Source: Burkholderia pyrrocinia (GTDB lineage Bacteria; Pseudomonadota; Gammaproteobacteria; Burkholderiales; Burkholderiaceae). Taken from it: a stretch of 64,000 bases of DNA. Both the position numbers and the translations under genes were made by a program. The stretch is from contig NZ_CP070978.1 in the NCBI RefSeq assembly GCF_018417535.1, forward strand, positions 2,356,001 through 2,420,000. The letters run 5' to 3'. Positions 1-9,644 of the stretch are shown in pieces. The notes below the pieces were generated by a model. It did no database searches. It was not told the DNA's origin and worked only from the letters and a program-made list of their open reading frames with translations. How positions within the stretch are numbered: the first letter of the stretch is position 1; each line of letters opens with the position of its first letter.

Positions 1-1
1 C

Positions 2-469
2 ATCAAGGCCGCGGTCGACGCACGTACCGACGACCAGTTCGTGATCATGGCGCGTACCGATGCGGCCGCCGCCGAAGGGATCGACGCGGCGATCGAGCGC
101 GCGGTCGCGTACGTCGAAGCCGGCGCCGACATGATCTTCCCGGAAGCGATGAAGACGCTCGACGACTACCGCCGTTTCAAGGCGGCCGTGAAGGTGCCGA
201 TCCTCGCGAACCTGACCGAGTTCGGCTCGACGCCGCTGTTCACGCTCGACGAACTGCGCGAGGCGAACGTCGACATCGCGCTGTACTGCTGCGGCGCGTA
301 TCGCGCGATGAACAAGGCCGCGCTGAATTTCTACGAGACGCTGCGCCGCGACGGCACGCAGAAGGCGGCCGTGCCGACGATGCAGACGCGCGCCGAGCTG
401 TACGACTTCCTCGGCTATCACGAATACGAACGCAAGCTCGACGAGCTGTTCGCGCAGGGCAAGAAGTAA
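2..469 (+). CDS. prpB: 2-methylisocitrate lyase, C-terminal part
   Basis: Last enzyme of the 2-methylcitrate cycle: cleaves 2-methylisocitrate to pyruvate and succinate in the cytoplasm. The window opens inside the gene; reading from base 2 gives about 155 residues of the C-terminal half. The MARTDA strand of the isocitrate lyase/PEP mutase barrel and the stretch [13 protein letters not shown] are recognisable, and the protein ends in a lysine-rich [10 protein letters not shown] tail usual for PrpB. prpC, acnD and prpF follow on the same strand, which supports the assignment. An internal ATG at 41 is not the real start because the family sequence continues upstream of it. Confidence 0.93.
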   Translation: MKAAVDARTDDQFVIMARTDAAAAEGIDAAIERAVAYVEAGADMIFPEAMKTLDDYRRFKAAVKVPILANLTEFGSTPLFTLDELREANVDIALYCCGAYRAMNKAALNFYETLRRDGTQKAAVPTMQTRAELYDFLGYHEYERKLDELFAQGKK

Positions 470-503
470 CGCGGCCCGCGCGCCGGGACACGATTCCCGG
501 GAT

Positions 504-601
504 GCTTTGCATGGGACCGAACCAGGCGCTAAAGCGCCAAGTCCGGTCGACAGCTTTGCATGGGACCGCACTAGGCGCTGAAGCGCCAAGTCCGGTCGAC
601 A
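504..601. repeat. Tandem 49-bp palindromic repeat between prpB and prpC
   Basis: Two nearly identical, exactly adjacent 49-bp units, 504-552 and 553-601. Each begins GCTTTGCATGGGACCG and carries an imperfect palindrome with outer arms GACCG/CGGTC and inner arms GGCGCT/AGCGCC. The units differ at only a few bases, mostly in or next to the centre of the palindrome. The second unit ends 25 bases before the prpC ATG, so the RNA would form two successive hairpins in the prpB-prpC spacer. The function is not known; it could be an RNA stability or processing element or a mobile intergenic repeat. Confidence 0.85.
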
Positions 602-626
602 CCGCTACATATTGGAGAACGGAAAC

Positions 627-1799
627 ATGAGCGAGACGAAAGACGCAGCAGCACCGGCCGCCGCAGGCGCATTCAAGCCGAAGAAGTCGGTGGCGCTGTC
701 GGGCGTGACGGCCGGCAACACGGCGCTGTGCACGGTCGGCAAGACCGGCAACGACCTGCACTACCGCGGCTACGACATTCTCGACGTCGCCGAATCGTGC
801 GAATTCGAGGAAATCGCGCACCTGCTCGTGCACGGCACGCTGCCGAACCTGACCGAACTGGCCGCGTACAAGACCAAGCTGCGCGCGCTGCGCGGCCTGC
901 CGAGCGCGCTGAAGGCGGCGCTCGAGCAGATCCCGGCGTCCGCGCACCCGATGGACGTGATGCGCACGGGCGTGTCGGTGCTCGGCACCGTGCTGCCGGA
1001 GAAGGACGACCACAACCTGCCGGGCGCGCGCGACATCGCCGACCGCCTGATGGCGTCGCTCGGCTCGGTGCTGCTGTACTGGTATCACTTCTCGCACAAC
1101 GGCAAGCGCATCGAGACGGAAACCGACGACGACTCGATCGGCGGCCACTTCCTGCACCTGCTGCACGGCAAGACGCCGTCGAAGTCGTGGGTCGAGGCGA
1201 TGCACACGTCGCTGATCCTGTACGCGGAGCACGAATTCAACGCGTCGACGTTCACCGGCCGCGTGATCGCGGGCACGGGCTCGGACATCTACTCGGCGAT
1301 CACCGGCGCGATCGGTGCGCTGCGCGGGCCGAAGCACGGCGGCGCGAACGAAGTCGCATATGAAATCCAGAGCCGCTACAGCTCGCCGGACGACGCCGAA
1401 GCGGACATCCGCCGCCGCGTCGAGAACAAGGAAGTGGTGATCGGCTTCGGCCACCCGGTCTACACGATCTCCGATCCGCGCAACAAGGTGATCAAGGGCG
1501 TCGCGCACAAGCTGTCGAAGGAAGCGGGCGACCTGAAGCTGTACAACATCGCCGAGCGCCTCGAATCGGTGATGTGGGACGCGAAGAAGATGTTCCCGAA
1601 CCTCGACTGGTTCAGCGCGGTGTCGTATCACATGATGGGCGTGCCGACCGCGATGTTCACGCCGCTGTTCGTGATCTCGCGCACGTCGGGCTGGAGCGCG
1701 CACATCATCGAACAGCGCGTCGACAACAAGATCATCCGCCCGAGCGCGAACTACACGGGCCCGGAAGACCTGCAGTTCGTGCCGATCGAGAAGCGCTGA
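627..1799 (+). CDS. prpC: 2-methylcitrate synthase
   Basis: Condenses propionyl-CoA with oxaloacetate to 2-methylcitrate, the entry step of the cycle. The 390 residues show the citrate synthase fold with the catalytic surroundings GPKHGGANE and GFGHPVY (active-site histidines) and DWFSAVSYH (the aspartate region). The short length and the lack of a zinc-binding N-terminal region fit PrpC better than GltA. ATG at 627 is chosen because GGAGA stands eight bases upstream; the in-frame TTG at 612 would put that site inside the gene. acnD follows after 81 bases. Confidence 0.95.
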   Translation: MSETKDAAAPAAAGAFKPKKSVALSGVTAGNTALCTVGKTGNDLHYRGYDILDVAESCEFEEIAHLLVHGTLPNLTELAAYKTKLRALRGLPSALKAALEQIPASAHPMDVMRTGVSVLGTVLPEKDDHNLPGARDIADRLMASLGSVLLYWYHFSHNGKRIETETDDDSIGGHFLHLLHGKTPSKSWVEAMHTSLILYAEHEFNASTFTGRVIAGTGSDIYSAITGAIGALRGPKHGGANEVAYEIQSRYSSPDDAEADIRRRVENKEVVIGFGHPVYTISDPRNKVIKGVAHKLSKEAGDLKLYNIAERLESVMWDAKKMFPNLDWFSAVSYHMMGVPTAMFTPLFVISRTSGWSAHIIEQRVDNKIIRPSANYTGPEDLQFVPIEKR

Positions 1800-1880
1800 T
1801 CCTCCCGCAGCGCGCGCCGGCCCCCGCAGCGCGGGCGGCCGCCGCGCGCTGAACGCCATACCCAGGTATCCCCCCACATC

Positions 1881-4475
1881 ATGAATACCGCCAACCGCAA
1901 ACCCCTGCCCGGCACGTCGCTGGACTATTTCGACGCGCGTGCCGCGGTCGAAGCGATCGCGCCCGGCGCCTACGACACGCTGCCGTACACGTCGCGCGTG
2001 CTCGCCGAAAACCTCGTGCGCCGCTGCGATCCGGCGATCCTCGCCGAGTCGCTGAAACAGATCGTCGAGCGCAAGCGCGAGCGCGATTTTCCGTGGTTCC
2101 CGGCGCGCGTGGTGTGCCACGACATCCTCGGGCAGACGGCACTCGTCGATCTCGCCGGCCTGCGCGACGCGATCGCCGACGGCGGCGGCGACCCGGCGAA
2201 AGTGAACCCGGTCGTGCCCGTGCAACTGATCGTCGACCACTCGCTCGCCGTCGAGTGCGGCGGCTTCGATCCGGACGCATTCGCGAAGAACCGCGCGATC
2301 GAGGATCGCCGCAACGAGGATCGCTTCCACTTCATCGAGTGGACGAAGAGGGCGTTCGAGAACGTCGACGTGATCCCGCCGGGCAACGGCATCATGCACC
2401 AGATCAACCTCGAGAAGATGTCGCCGGTGATCCAGGCGCACGACGGCGTCGCGTATCCGGATACCTGCGTCGGCACCGACAGCCACACGCCGCACGTCGA
2501 CGCGCTCGGCGTGATCGCGATCGGCGTCGGCGGGCTCGAAGCCGAAAACGTGATGCTCGGCCGCGCGTCGTGGATGCGCCTGCCCGACATCGTCGGCGTC
2601 GAGCTGACCGGCAAGCGCCAGCCCGGCATCACCGCGACCGACGTCGTGCTCGCGCTGACCGAATTCCTGCGCAAGGAAAAGGTGGTCGGCGCGTATCTGG
2701 AATTCCGCGGTGAAGGCGCGGCGAGCCTCACGCTCGGCGATCGCGCGACGATCTCGAACATGGCGCCCGAATACGGCGCGACGGCCGCGATGTTCTTCAT
2801 CGACGGCCAGACGATCGACTACCTGCGCCTCACCGGCCGCAGCGACGAGCAGGTGAAGCTCGTCGAGACCTATGCGAAGGCGGCGGGCCTGTGGGCCGAT
2901 ACGCTGAACGATGCGCAGTACGAGCGCACGCTGACGTTCGACCTGTCGAGCGTCGTGCGCAACATGGCCGGCCCGTCGAACCCGCACAAGCGGCTGCCGA
3001 CGTCCGACCTCGCCGCGCGCGGGATCGCCGGCCAGTGGGAAGAGAAGGCGGGCGAGATGCCCGACGGCGCGGTGATCATCGCCGCGATCACGAGCTGCAC
3101 GAACACCAGCAACCCGCGCAACGTGATCGCAGCGGCTTTGCTCGCGCGCAACGCGAACGCGAAGGGCTTGACGCGCAAGCCGTGGGTGAAGAGCTCGCTC
3201 GCGCCGGGCTCGAAGGCGGTCGAGCTGTATCTGGAAGAAGCGAACCTGCTGCCGGAACTCGAGAAGCTCGGCTTCGGCATCGTCGCGTTCGCGTGCACGA
3301 CCTGCAACGGGATGTCGGGCGCGCTCGACCCGAAGATCCAGCAGGAGATCGTCGATCGCGACCTGTACGCGACGGCCGTGCTGTCCGGTAACCGCAACTT
3401 CGACGGCCGCATCCATCCGTATGCGAAGCAGGCGTTCCTCGCGTCGCCGCCGCTCGTCGTCGCGTATGCGATCGCCGGCACGATCCGCTTCGACATCGAG
3501 AAGGACGTGCTCGGCCACGACCAGAACGGCAAGCCGGTCACGCTGAAGGATATCTGGCCGACCGACGAGGAGATCGATGCGATCGTCGCGTCGAGCGTGA
3601 AGCCCGAGCAGTTCCGCAAGGTCTACGAGCCGATGTTCGCGCGCAGCGCCGATGCGGGCGAGCGCGCGGCGCCGCTGTACGACTGGCGCGCGCAGAGCAC
3701 GTACATCCGCCGTCCGCCGTACTGGGAAGGCGCGCTGGCCGGCGAGCGCACGCTGCAGGGGATGCGTCCGCTCGCGGTGCTCGGCGACAATATCACGACC
3801 GACCACCTGTCGCCGTCGAACGCGATTCTCGCGAACAGCGCGGCCGGCGAATACCTCGCGAAGATGGGCCTGCCCGAAGAGGACTTCAACTCGTACGCGA
3901 CGCACCGGGGAGACCACCTCACAGCGCAACGTGCGACCTTCGCGAACCCGACGCTGATCAACGAGATGGCGGTGGTCGACGGCGCGGTGAAGAAGGGCTC
4001 GCTCGCGCGCGTCGAGCCGGAAGGCAAGGTCATGCGGATGTGGGAAGCGATCGAGGCGTACATGAATCGCAAGCAGCCGCTGATCGTCGTCGCCGGCGCC
4101 GACTACGGCCAGGGCTCGTCGCGCGACTGGGCCGCGAAGGGCGTGCGGCTCGCGGGCGTCGAGGCGATCGCCGCCGAAGGGTTCGAGCGGATCCACCGCA
4201 CGAACCTGATCGGGATGGGCGTGCTGCCGCTCGAGTTCAAGCCCGGCACGAACCGGACGACGCTCGGCATCGACGGCACCGAGACCTTCGACGTGATCGG
4301 TGAGCGCACGCCGCGCGCCGACCTGACGCTCGTGATTCACCGCAGGAACGGCGAGCGCGTCGAGGTGTCGATGACGTGCCGGCTCGATACGGCCGAGGAA
4401 GTGTCGATCTACGAAGCCGGCGGCGTGCTGCAGCGCTTCGCGCAGGACTTCCTCGAATCGTCGCAGGCGGCGTGA
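1881..4475 (+). CDS. acnD: Fe/S-dependent 2-methylisocitrate dehydratase AcnD
   Basis: Dehydrates 2-methylcitrate, giving a 2-methylaconitate that PrpF then isomerises; replaces PrpD in many proteobacteria. The 864 residues are a full aconitase: the 4Fe-4S ligands are visible in TSCTNTSNPRN and in ACTTCNGMSG, and the swivel domain has GADYGQGSSRDWAAKG with the substrate-binding SRDW. The start MNTANRKPLPGT matches the family. acnD and prpF together mark the AcnD/PrpF variant of the cycle rather than the PrpD variant. Nearly the whole gene is covered by a very long open frame on the opposite strand, which is a GC-skew artefact. Confidence 0.95.
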   Translation: MNTANRKPLPGTSLDYFDARAAVEAIAPGAYDTLPYTSRVLAENLVRRCDPAILAESLKQIVERKRERDFPWFPARVVCHDILGQTALVDLAGLRDAIADGGGDPAKVNPVVPVQLIVDHSLAVECGGFDPDAFAKNRAIEDRRNEDRFHFIEWTKRAFENVDVIPPGNGIMHQINLEKMSPVIQAHDGVAYPDTCVGTDSHTPHVDALGVIAIGVGGLEAENVMLGRASWMRLPDIVGVELTGKRQPGITATDVVLALTEFLRKEKVVGAYLEFRGEGAASLTLGDRATISNMAPEYGATAAMFFIDGQTIDYLRLTGRSDEQVKLVETYAKAAGLWADTLNDAQYERTLTFDLSSVVRNMAGPSNPHKRLPTSDLAARGIAGQWEEKAGEMPDGAVIIAAITSCTNTSNPRNVIAAALLARNANAKGLTRKPWVKSSLAPGSKAVELYLEEANLLPELEKLGFGIVAFACTTCNGMSGALDPKIQQEIVDRDLYATAVLSGNRNFDGRIHPYAKQAFLASPPLVVAYAIAGTIRFDIEKDVLGHDQNGKPVTLKDIWPTDEEIDAIVASSVKPEQFRKVYEPMFARSADAGERAAPLYDWRAQSTYIRRPPYWEGALAGERTLQGMRPLAVLGDNITTDHLSPSNAILANSAAGEYLAKMGLPEEDFNSYATHRGDHLTAQRATFANPTLINEMAVVDGAVKKGSLARVEPEGKVMRMWEAIEAYMNRKQPLIVVAGADYGQGSSRDWAAKGVRLAGVEAIAAEGFERIHRTNLIGMGVLPLEFKPGTNRTTLGIDGTETFDVIGERTPRADLTLVIHRRNGERVEVSMTCRLDTAEEVSIYEAGGVLQRFAQDFLESSQAA

Positions 4476-4667
4476 CGGGAAGGCGGTAAAGGCGGTTCCG
4501 CGCGCCGTGGCGGCGCGTGGAGCGAAGGGCCGGTTGTCGCGGCGGCGCAGGGGTGCCGGCCGTGCGGCTGGCCCGATTCGGTTTGCTGCGCATGGCTTCG
4601 GCGTGCGTTGCAGCGGGCGGGAAGCGGTGCCGACGCACCGGTCCCGCCGACCTGGGATAAAACGGAC

Positions 4668-5858
4668 ATGGCTCACATTCCTCAAATCAGGATTCCCGCG
4701 ACCTATATCCGCGGCGGCACCAGCAAGGGCGTGTTCTTCCGGCTGCAGGACCTGCCCGATGCGGCGCAGGCGCCGGGCGCCGCGCGCGACGCGCTGCTGC
4801 TGCGCGTGATCGGCAGCCCCGATCCGTACGGCAAGCAGATCGACGGGATGGGCGGCGCGACGTCGTCCACCAGCAAGACGGTGATCGTGTCGAAGAGCAC
4901 GCGGCCCGGCCACGACGTCGACTACCTGTTCGGGCAGGTCGCGATCGACAAGGCGTTCGTCGACTGGACCGGCAACTGCGGCAACCTGTCGGCGGCGGTC
5001 GGCCCGTTCGCGATCGGCGGCGGGCTCGTCGATCCGGCGCGCGTGCCGCGCGACGGTGTCGCGACCGTGCGGATCTGGCAGGCCAACATCGGCAAGACGA
5101 TCATCGCCCACGTGCCGGTCACGAACGGCGCGGTGCAGGAGACGGGCGACTTCGAGCTGGACGGCGTCACGTTCCCGGCCGCAGAAGTGCAGCTCGAATT
5201 CATGGACCCGGCCGCCGACGAAGAAGGCGCGGGCGGGTCGATGTTCCCGACCGGCAACCTGGTCGACGATCTCGCGGTGCCGGGCGTCGGCACGCTGAAG
5301 GCAACGATGATCAACGCGGGGATCCCGACGATCTTCGTCGAGGCCGAAGCGATCGGCTATACGGGCACCGAGCTGCAGGACGCGATCAACGGCGACGCGA
5401 AGGCGCTCGAGAAGTTCGAGACGATCCGCGCGCACGGCGCGTTGCGCATGGGCCTGATCGACACGCTCGATGAAATCGCGACGCGGCAGCACACGCCGAA
5501 GATCGCGTTCGTCGCGAAGCCGGCTGATTACGTCGCATCGAGCGGCAAGCGCGTGAATGCGGGCGACGTCGACCTGCTGGTGCGCGCGATGTCGATGGGC
5601 AAGCTGCACCACGCGATGATGGGTACGGCGGCGGTCGCGATCGGCACGGCCGCGGCGATCCCCGGCACGCTCGTCAATCTGGCGGCGGGCGGCGGCGAAC
5701 GCAACGCGGTGCGCTTCGGGCATCCGTCGGGCACGCTGCGCGTCGGCGCGGAAGCGCAGCAGGAGAACGGCGAGTGGATCGTCACGAAGGCGATCATGAG
5801 CCGCAGCGCACGCGTGCTGATGGAAGGCTGGGTGAGGGTGCCGGGCGACGCGTTCTGA
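4668..5858 (+). CDS. prpF: 2-methyl-aconitate isomerase PrpF
   Basis: Isomerises 2-methyl-trans-aconitate to the cis form so that aconitase can hydrate it. The 396 residues have the diaminopimelate epimerase-like two-domain fold of PrpF; recognisable are IRGGTSKGVFF at the N-terminus, DGMGGATSSTSKT and the central NCGNLSAAVGPFAI. ATG 4668 (MAHIPQIRIPATYIRGG) is preferred; an upstream TTG at 4608 adds residues that do not resemble the family. The 192-base gap after acnD has no other gene. Confidence 0.93.
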   Translation: MAHIPQIRIPATYIRGGTSKGVFFRLQDLPDAAQAPGAARDALLLRVIGSPDPYGKQIDGMGGATSSTSKTVIVSKSTRPGHDVDYLFGQVAIDKAFVDWTGNCGNLSAAVGPFAIGGGLVDPARVPRDGVATVRIWQANIGKTIIAHVPVTNGAVQETGDFELDGVTFPAAEVQLEFMDPAADEEGAGGSMFPTGNLVDDLAVPGVGTLKATMINAGIPTIFVEAEAIGYTGTELQDAINGDAKALEKFETIRAHGALRMGLIDTLDEIATRQHTPKIAFVAKPADYVASSGKRVNAGDVDLLVRAMSMGKLHHAMMGTAAVAIGTAAAIPGTLVNLAAGGGERNAVRFGHPSGTLRVGAEAQQENGEWIVTKAIMSRSARVLMEGWVRVPGDAF

Positions 5859-5882
5859 CGTTTCCGTCGATCGACCGGAATG

Positions 5883-5906
5883 CGCGGGCGGCTTCGGCCG
5901 CCCGCG
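5883..5906. terminator. UUCG-loop hairpin between convergent genes
   Basis: A perfect 10-bp stem (CGCGGGCGGC with GCCGCCCGCG) closed by a TTCG tetraloop, placed between the 3' ends of prpF and the leftward hydrolase gene. Only a short T-containing tract (tcgttt) follows on the plus strand, so it is a probable transcription end for prpF but not a textbook one. The symmetry could serve both strands. Confidence 0.6.
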
Positions 5907-5915
5907 TCGTTTCGG

Positions 5916-6854
5916 CTAGCCGTGCAGGAAGCGGCGCAGCGCGTCGTGGCTGAGGCGGCGTGCCGTTTCGGAGAGGCGCGCGTCGGGCACGATGTCGAAA
6001 CCGTGCACGCCGCCGGGAAGCACATGCAGTTCGGTCGGCACGCCCGCGTGGAGCAGCCGTCGCGCATAGTCGAGGTTTTCTTCGAGGAACAGGTCGAGCG
6101 AGCCGATCGACAGGAATGTCGGCGGCAGGCCGTCGAGCGTTTCCGCGCGCGCGGCGGCGGCATAAGGCGACACGCCGTCGATGCCCGGCGCGTGGCCGAG
6201 CAGCGACGTCCAGCCGAACCGGTTGTTGGCCGCGTGCCAGACGAACTCGCCGGCATGCGGATGCGGTGTGCGCGTGCAGGTGCGGTCGTCGAGCATCGGG
6301 TAGATCAGGTGCTGGAACGCGAGCGGGAATTCGCCGCGGTCGCGCGCCAGCAGCGCCAGCGCGGCGGCGAGCCCGCCGCCCGCGCTTTCTCCCATGATGC
6401 CGATGCGCGTCGCGTCGATGCCGAGCGTATCGGCATGGCGGAAGGTCCACGCGAGGCCCGCGTAGCAATCCTCGATCGCGCCGGGGAACACCGTTTCCGG
6501 CGCGAGGCGGTAGTCGATCGAGATCAGCGCGCAGCCGAGCTGCTTGACTGCCTGGCGATGAATGGCCTCCAGGTCCTTCGCCGCGCCGCGCACGTAGCCG
6601 CCGCCGTGCATGTGGACGATCGCCGGGAGCGGTCGCGCGGCGTCGTCGGGCGTGTAGAGGTGGAGCGGGACGTCCGGCGCGCCGGCGGGGCCCGGGACGG
6701 TGCGGCGCTCGAGCGTGCTGCCGGCCGGGTCCGGCGGCGGCAGCGGCAGCACGCGCTCGCGCGCCTGCGCGAGGTTGTCGGCGCCGAGCGTGACGGTCGG
6801 CCACACGTCGAGCAGCGGGCGGATTTCGGGATCGACGAGATGCAGGGTATCCAA
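5916..6854 (-). CDS. Alpha/beta hydrolase, HSL/Aes-type esterase
   Basis: Probable carboxylesterase of the hormone-sensitive lipase family, about 312 residues. The oxyanion-hole motif HMHGGGY, the nucleophile elbow GESAGG and a C-terminal GGVHGFD supplying the histidine are all present, so a Ser-Asp-His triad is likely. There is no signal peptide. The TTG at 6854 (LDTLHLVDPEIRPL) is preferred because GGAG lies seven bases before it; the ATG at 6956 would add 34 residues that look non-coding. It is the last gene of the leftward acyl-CoA cluster, 265 bases after the acyl-CoA dehydrogenase, so it may hydrolyse an ester or thioester of the substrate; that role is inference. Confidence 0.85.
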   Translation of the reverse strand: MDTLHLVDPEIRPLLDVWPTVTLGADNLAQARERVLPLPPPDPAGSTLERRTVPGPAGAPDVPLHLYTPDDAARPLPAIVHMHGGGYVRGAAKDLEAIHRQAVKQLGCALISIDYRLAPETVFPGAIEDCYAGLAWTFRHADTLGIDATRIGIMGESAGGGLAAALALLARDRGEFPLAFQHLIYPMLDDRTCTRTPHPHAGEFVWHAANNRFGWTSLLGHAPGIDGVSPYAAAARAETLDGLPPTFLSIGSLDLFLEENLDYARRLLHAGVPTELHVLPGGVHGFDIVPDARLSETARRLSHDALRRFLHG

Positions 6855-7119
6855 GCGGTTGCTCCGTGGTTGGGTGGCGGCGATAACGGACGAACCGGCG
6901 TCGCCGCAGCGGGGCCCGGCGGCCGGCAGGCCGCCGCGATCGTGTCCGTCAGGCATGCCGCGTCAGGTGACCGGTGCCGTCGGGTGCGGGTCATATGCGG
7001 CACGACAGTGGGCTGACCTCGCCGTCGACGGGCAAGTTCCCGCAGCGGCGCCGACCGGCACGACATCGTCGTCGTGATGCGTCGCGATGCGTCGTGCGCG
7101 GCCCGCGCGGCGCGGCTGC

Positions 7120-8274
7120 CTACAGCACACTGCGTGCGACGACCCACCGGTGGACCTCGCTCGGGCCTTCGAAGATGCGCATCAGCCGCGCTTCGCTGGC
7201 CATCTGCTGCAACGGCAGTTCCTTCGTCATGCCCATCGCGCCGAGCGTCTGCATCGCGTGATCGATGACGGTCCACGCCATCTCCGTCGCGAACACCTTG
7301 ACCATCGAGATCTGCGTGCGCGCATCCTGCCCGGCATCCACCCGCGCGGCCGCTTCGTAGGTCATGAGGCGGCATGCGTGGATCTGCGTCAGTGCGTCGG
7401 CGACCCACCACTGGACTGCCTGGCGTTCCGCGAGCGGCACGCCGAAGGTCTTGCGCTGTTTCGCATGGTCGCACAGCAGCGCGACCGCGCGCTCGGCGCG
7501 GCCGATGCACCAGGCCGCCATCTCCAGCCGCCGGTTCGACAGGCGCCCCTGCATCGGCACGAAGCCTTCGCCTTCGCGGCCGAGCAGTTGCGTGGCGGGA
7601 AGGCGGCAGTTGTCCAGCACGATCTCGTAGGTGGACAGCCCGCCGATCATCGCGATCCGGCGTTCGATGATGAAGCCCGGCGTATCGCGCTCGACGATGA
7701 ACGCCGACATGCCGCCGCGCTTGCCCTTGTTGCGGTCCGTCAGCGCCATCACGATCGTCCAGTCGGCTTCGCTCGCGTGGCTGATCCAGATCTTGCGGCC
7801 GTTCAGCACCCAGCCGTCGCCGTCGCGCTCGGCCGTCGTCGACAGCGCGCCCGGGTCCGAGCCGGCGCCCGGTTCGGAGATGGCCATCGCGGAACGCGAG
7901 ACGCCGCGCGCATAAGGGTCGAGATAGCGGGCGCGCTGCGCGTCGTCGGCCGAGTCGCACAGCATCCTCAGGTTCGGCGAATCGGGCGGCAGGATGTACG
8001 GCGTCACGGTCGTGCCGATCGCTTCGTTCACGCCGACCATCGCGACGGCCGACAGGTCCGCGCCGCCGACGTCGAGGGGCGCGTCGAGCCCCCACAGACC
8101 GAGCTGCCGGGAGCGTTCGTCGAGTCGCGCGCGTTCGTCGGCGAGCAGCGCGAAGCGCTGGCCGTCGGCCTCGCGCGCCATCACGGCTGCTTCGATCGGA
8201 ATCAGCTCGTCGTTCACGAAGCGCGCGACGAGGTCCTTGATCATCCGGTGTTCGAGTTCAAGTTCGAAGTTCAT
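7120..8274 (-). CDS. Acyl-CoA dehydrogenase
   Basis: FAD-dependent oxidation of an acyl-CoA to the trans-2-enoyl-CoA, with electrons passed to ETF. The 384 residues carry the FAD/substrate signature AISEPGAGSDPGAL, WISHASEADW and the C-terminal RIFEGPSEVHR, where the glutamate of FEG sits at the position of the catalytic base in medium-chain and CaiA-like enzymes. It lies in the cluster with two enoyl-CoA hydratases, a CoA transferase, a porin and an MFS carrier, 37 bases downstream of the MFS gene. Substrate chain length cannot be read from the sequence. Confidence 0.93.
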   Translation of the reverse strand: MNFELELEHRMIKDLVARFVNDELIPIEAAVMAREADGQRFALLADERARLDERSRQLGLWGLDAPLDVGGADLSAVAMVGVNEAIGTTVTPYILPPDSPNLRMLCDSADDAQRARYLDPYARGVSRSAMAISEPGAGSDPGALSTTAERDGDGWVLNGRKIWISHASEADWTIVMALTDRNKGKRGGMSAFIVERDTPGFIIERRIAMIGGLSTYEIVLDNCRLPATQLLGREGEGFVPMQGRLSNRRLEMAAWCIGRAERAVALLCDHAKQRKTFGVPLAERQAVQWWVADALTQIHACRLMTYEAAARVDAGQDARTQISMVKVFATEMAWTVIDHAMQTLGAMGMTKELPLQQMASEARLMRIFEGPSEVHRWVVARSVL

Positions 8275-8311
8275 GTGCAGATCGATGATTGAGTGAAGGA
8301 AACCGGCGCGA

Positions 8312-9634
8312 TCAGCGCGCGGCTGGCAGCGGCGCCGGCCGCGCGCGCAGCGTGCCGAGCAGCGCCACGCAGCCGGCCGCGAGCAACGCCGCGTTGAAAT
8401 AGAGCCCGCCGCGCATCGACCCGGTGGCCGTGTTGAGCACGCCCATCAGGAACGGGCTTGCGAACCCGCCGATCGCGCCGGACATCGTGATCGCCGCGAT
8501 CGCGACCGCCATCGAGCGCTTCGGCAGTGCGAGCCCCGGCACCACCCAGAACGCGGGCAGTGCCGCGGCGTGCGTGGCGACCGCGATGCAGAGCGCGATT
8601 ACCAGGTGCGGCGTGCCGTCGACGCTCGCCAGCCCGGCGAGCGCCGCCGCACACGCGAGCATGGCGAATGCACCGTGCCCGCGCCATTCGCGCCGGCGTT
8701 CGGTGCGCCAGCCCATCCCGAGCATGCCGACGATGCCGCACAGGTAGGGCAGCGCCGACAGCAGCCCGATCTGCATCGCGCCGTGCAGGCCGCCGCGATG
8801 CAGGATCACGGGCATCCAGAACACGAGTGCGTAGCCGGCGGCCGCGATCGCAAAATTGGCCGCGCATAGCAGCCAGAAATCGCGGTGCGCGAGCAGCGGC
8901 CGCGCCGCGTTCGCATCCGGCGTACCGGGTTCGGCATGCGCGTGCGCGGCGCGCAGCGCGGCCTTGTCGGCGTCCGACAGCCAGCGTGCATCGTCCGGTC
9001 GGTCGTCGAGAAACCGCAGCGCGACGATGCCGATCGCGCTGCTCGGCAGGCCTTCCACGAGGAACAGCCATTGCCAGCCGCTCAGGCCGGCCGCTCCGTC
9101 GAAGTACGTGAGGATGGCGCCCGACACGGGCCCGGCGATCATGCCCGCGAGGTACAGCGCCGTCATGAAGAGCGCGAACGCCTTCGCGCGCTGCCGCGGC
9201 GGATACCACGCGCCGAGATAGAACAGGATGCCGGGGAAGAAGCCGGCCTCGAACACGCCCAGCAGGAATCGGCACGCGTAGAACTGCGCGGGCGTCGTGA
9301 CGAACATCGTCGCGGCCGAGCCGAGCCCCCACAGCACCATGATTCGTGCAATCGTCTTGCGTGCGCCGATCCGCGCGAGCAACGCGTTGCTCGGAATCTC
9401 GAATGCCATGTAGCCGATGAAGAAGATGCCCGCGCCAAGCCCATAGACGGCGTCGGAGAAGTGCAGTTCGGCGGCCATCTGCGCGTGCGCGAAGCCGACG
9501 TTGATCCGGTCGATGAACGACAGCGTGTAGCAGAGGATCAGGAACGGCAGCAGCCGGCGCGAGATCCGGCGGTAGAGCGCCTGCGTCGCGCCATCGTCGA
9601 CGGCGGCCGGGCGGGTGGAAAGGGTCGGGGTCAT
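8312..9634 (-). CDS. MFS transporter, anion/carboxylate symporter type
   Basis: Twelve-helix major facilitator of about 440 residues, probably taking up an organic acid with protons (ACS family). Features: FLILCYTLSFIDRINVGFA in the first helix with the family D-R-I-N-V-G-F-A pattern, FQIPSNALL-like FEIPSNALLARIGAR at the loop 2-3 region, and ARWL (DDARWLSDADK) in the central loop typical of this family. ATG 9634 is chosen since GGAG lies five bases upstream; a GTG at 9640 overlaps that site. It follows the porin by 10 bases, so both probably serve uptake of the same substrate. Confidence 0.9.
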   Translation of the reverse strand: MTPTLSTRPAAVDDGATQALYRRISRRLLPFLILCYTLSFIDRINVGFAHAQMAAELHFSDAVYGLGAGIFFIGYMAFEIPSNALLARIGARKTIARIMVLWGLGSAATMFVTTPAQFYACRFLLGVFEAGFFPGILFYLGAWYPPRQRAKAFALFMTALYLAGMIAGPVSGAILTYFDGAAGLSGWQWLFLVEGLPSSAIGIVALRFLDDRPDDARWLSDADKAALRAAHAHAEPGTPDANAARPLLAHRDFWLLCAANFAIAAAGYALVFWMPVILHRGGLHGAMQIGLLSALPYLCGIVGMLGMGWRTERRREWRGHGAFAMLACAAALAGLASVDGTPHLVIALCIAVATHAAALPAFWVVPGLALPKRSMAVAIAAITMSGAIGGFASPFLMGVLNTATGSMRGGLYFNAALLAAGCVALLGTLRARPAPLPAAR

Positions 9635-9644
9635 GGGCACTCCG

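Noticed and set aside
240..5723. Open frame of 1827 codons on the minus strand opposite prpB-prpF
   Set aside because: It is antisense to four well-recognised genes and is rich in Arg, Ala and Asp as expected from reading G/C-ending codons backwards. No family resemblance or ribosome site.
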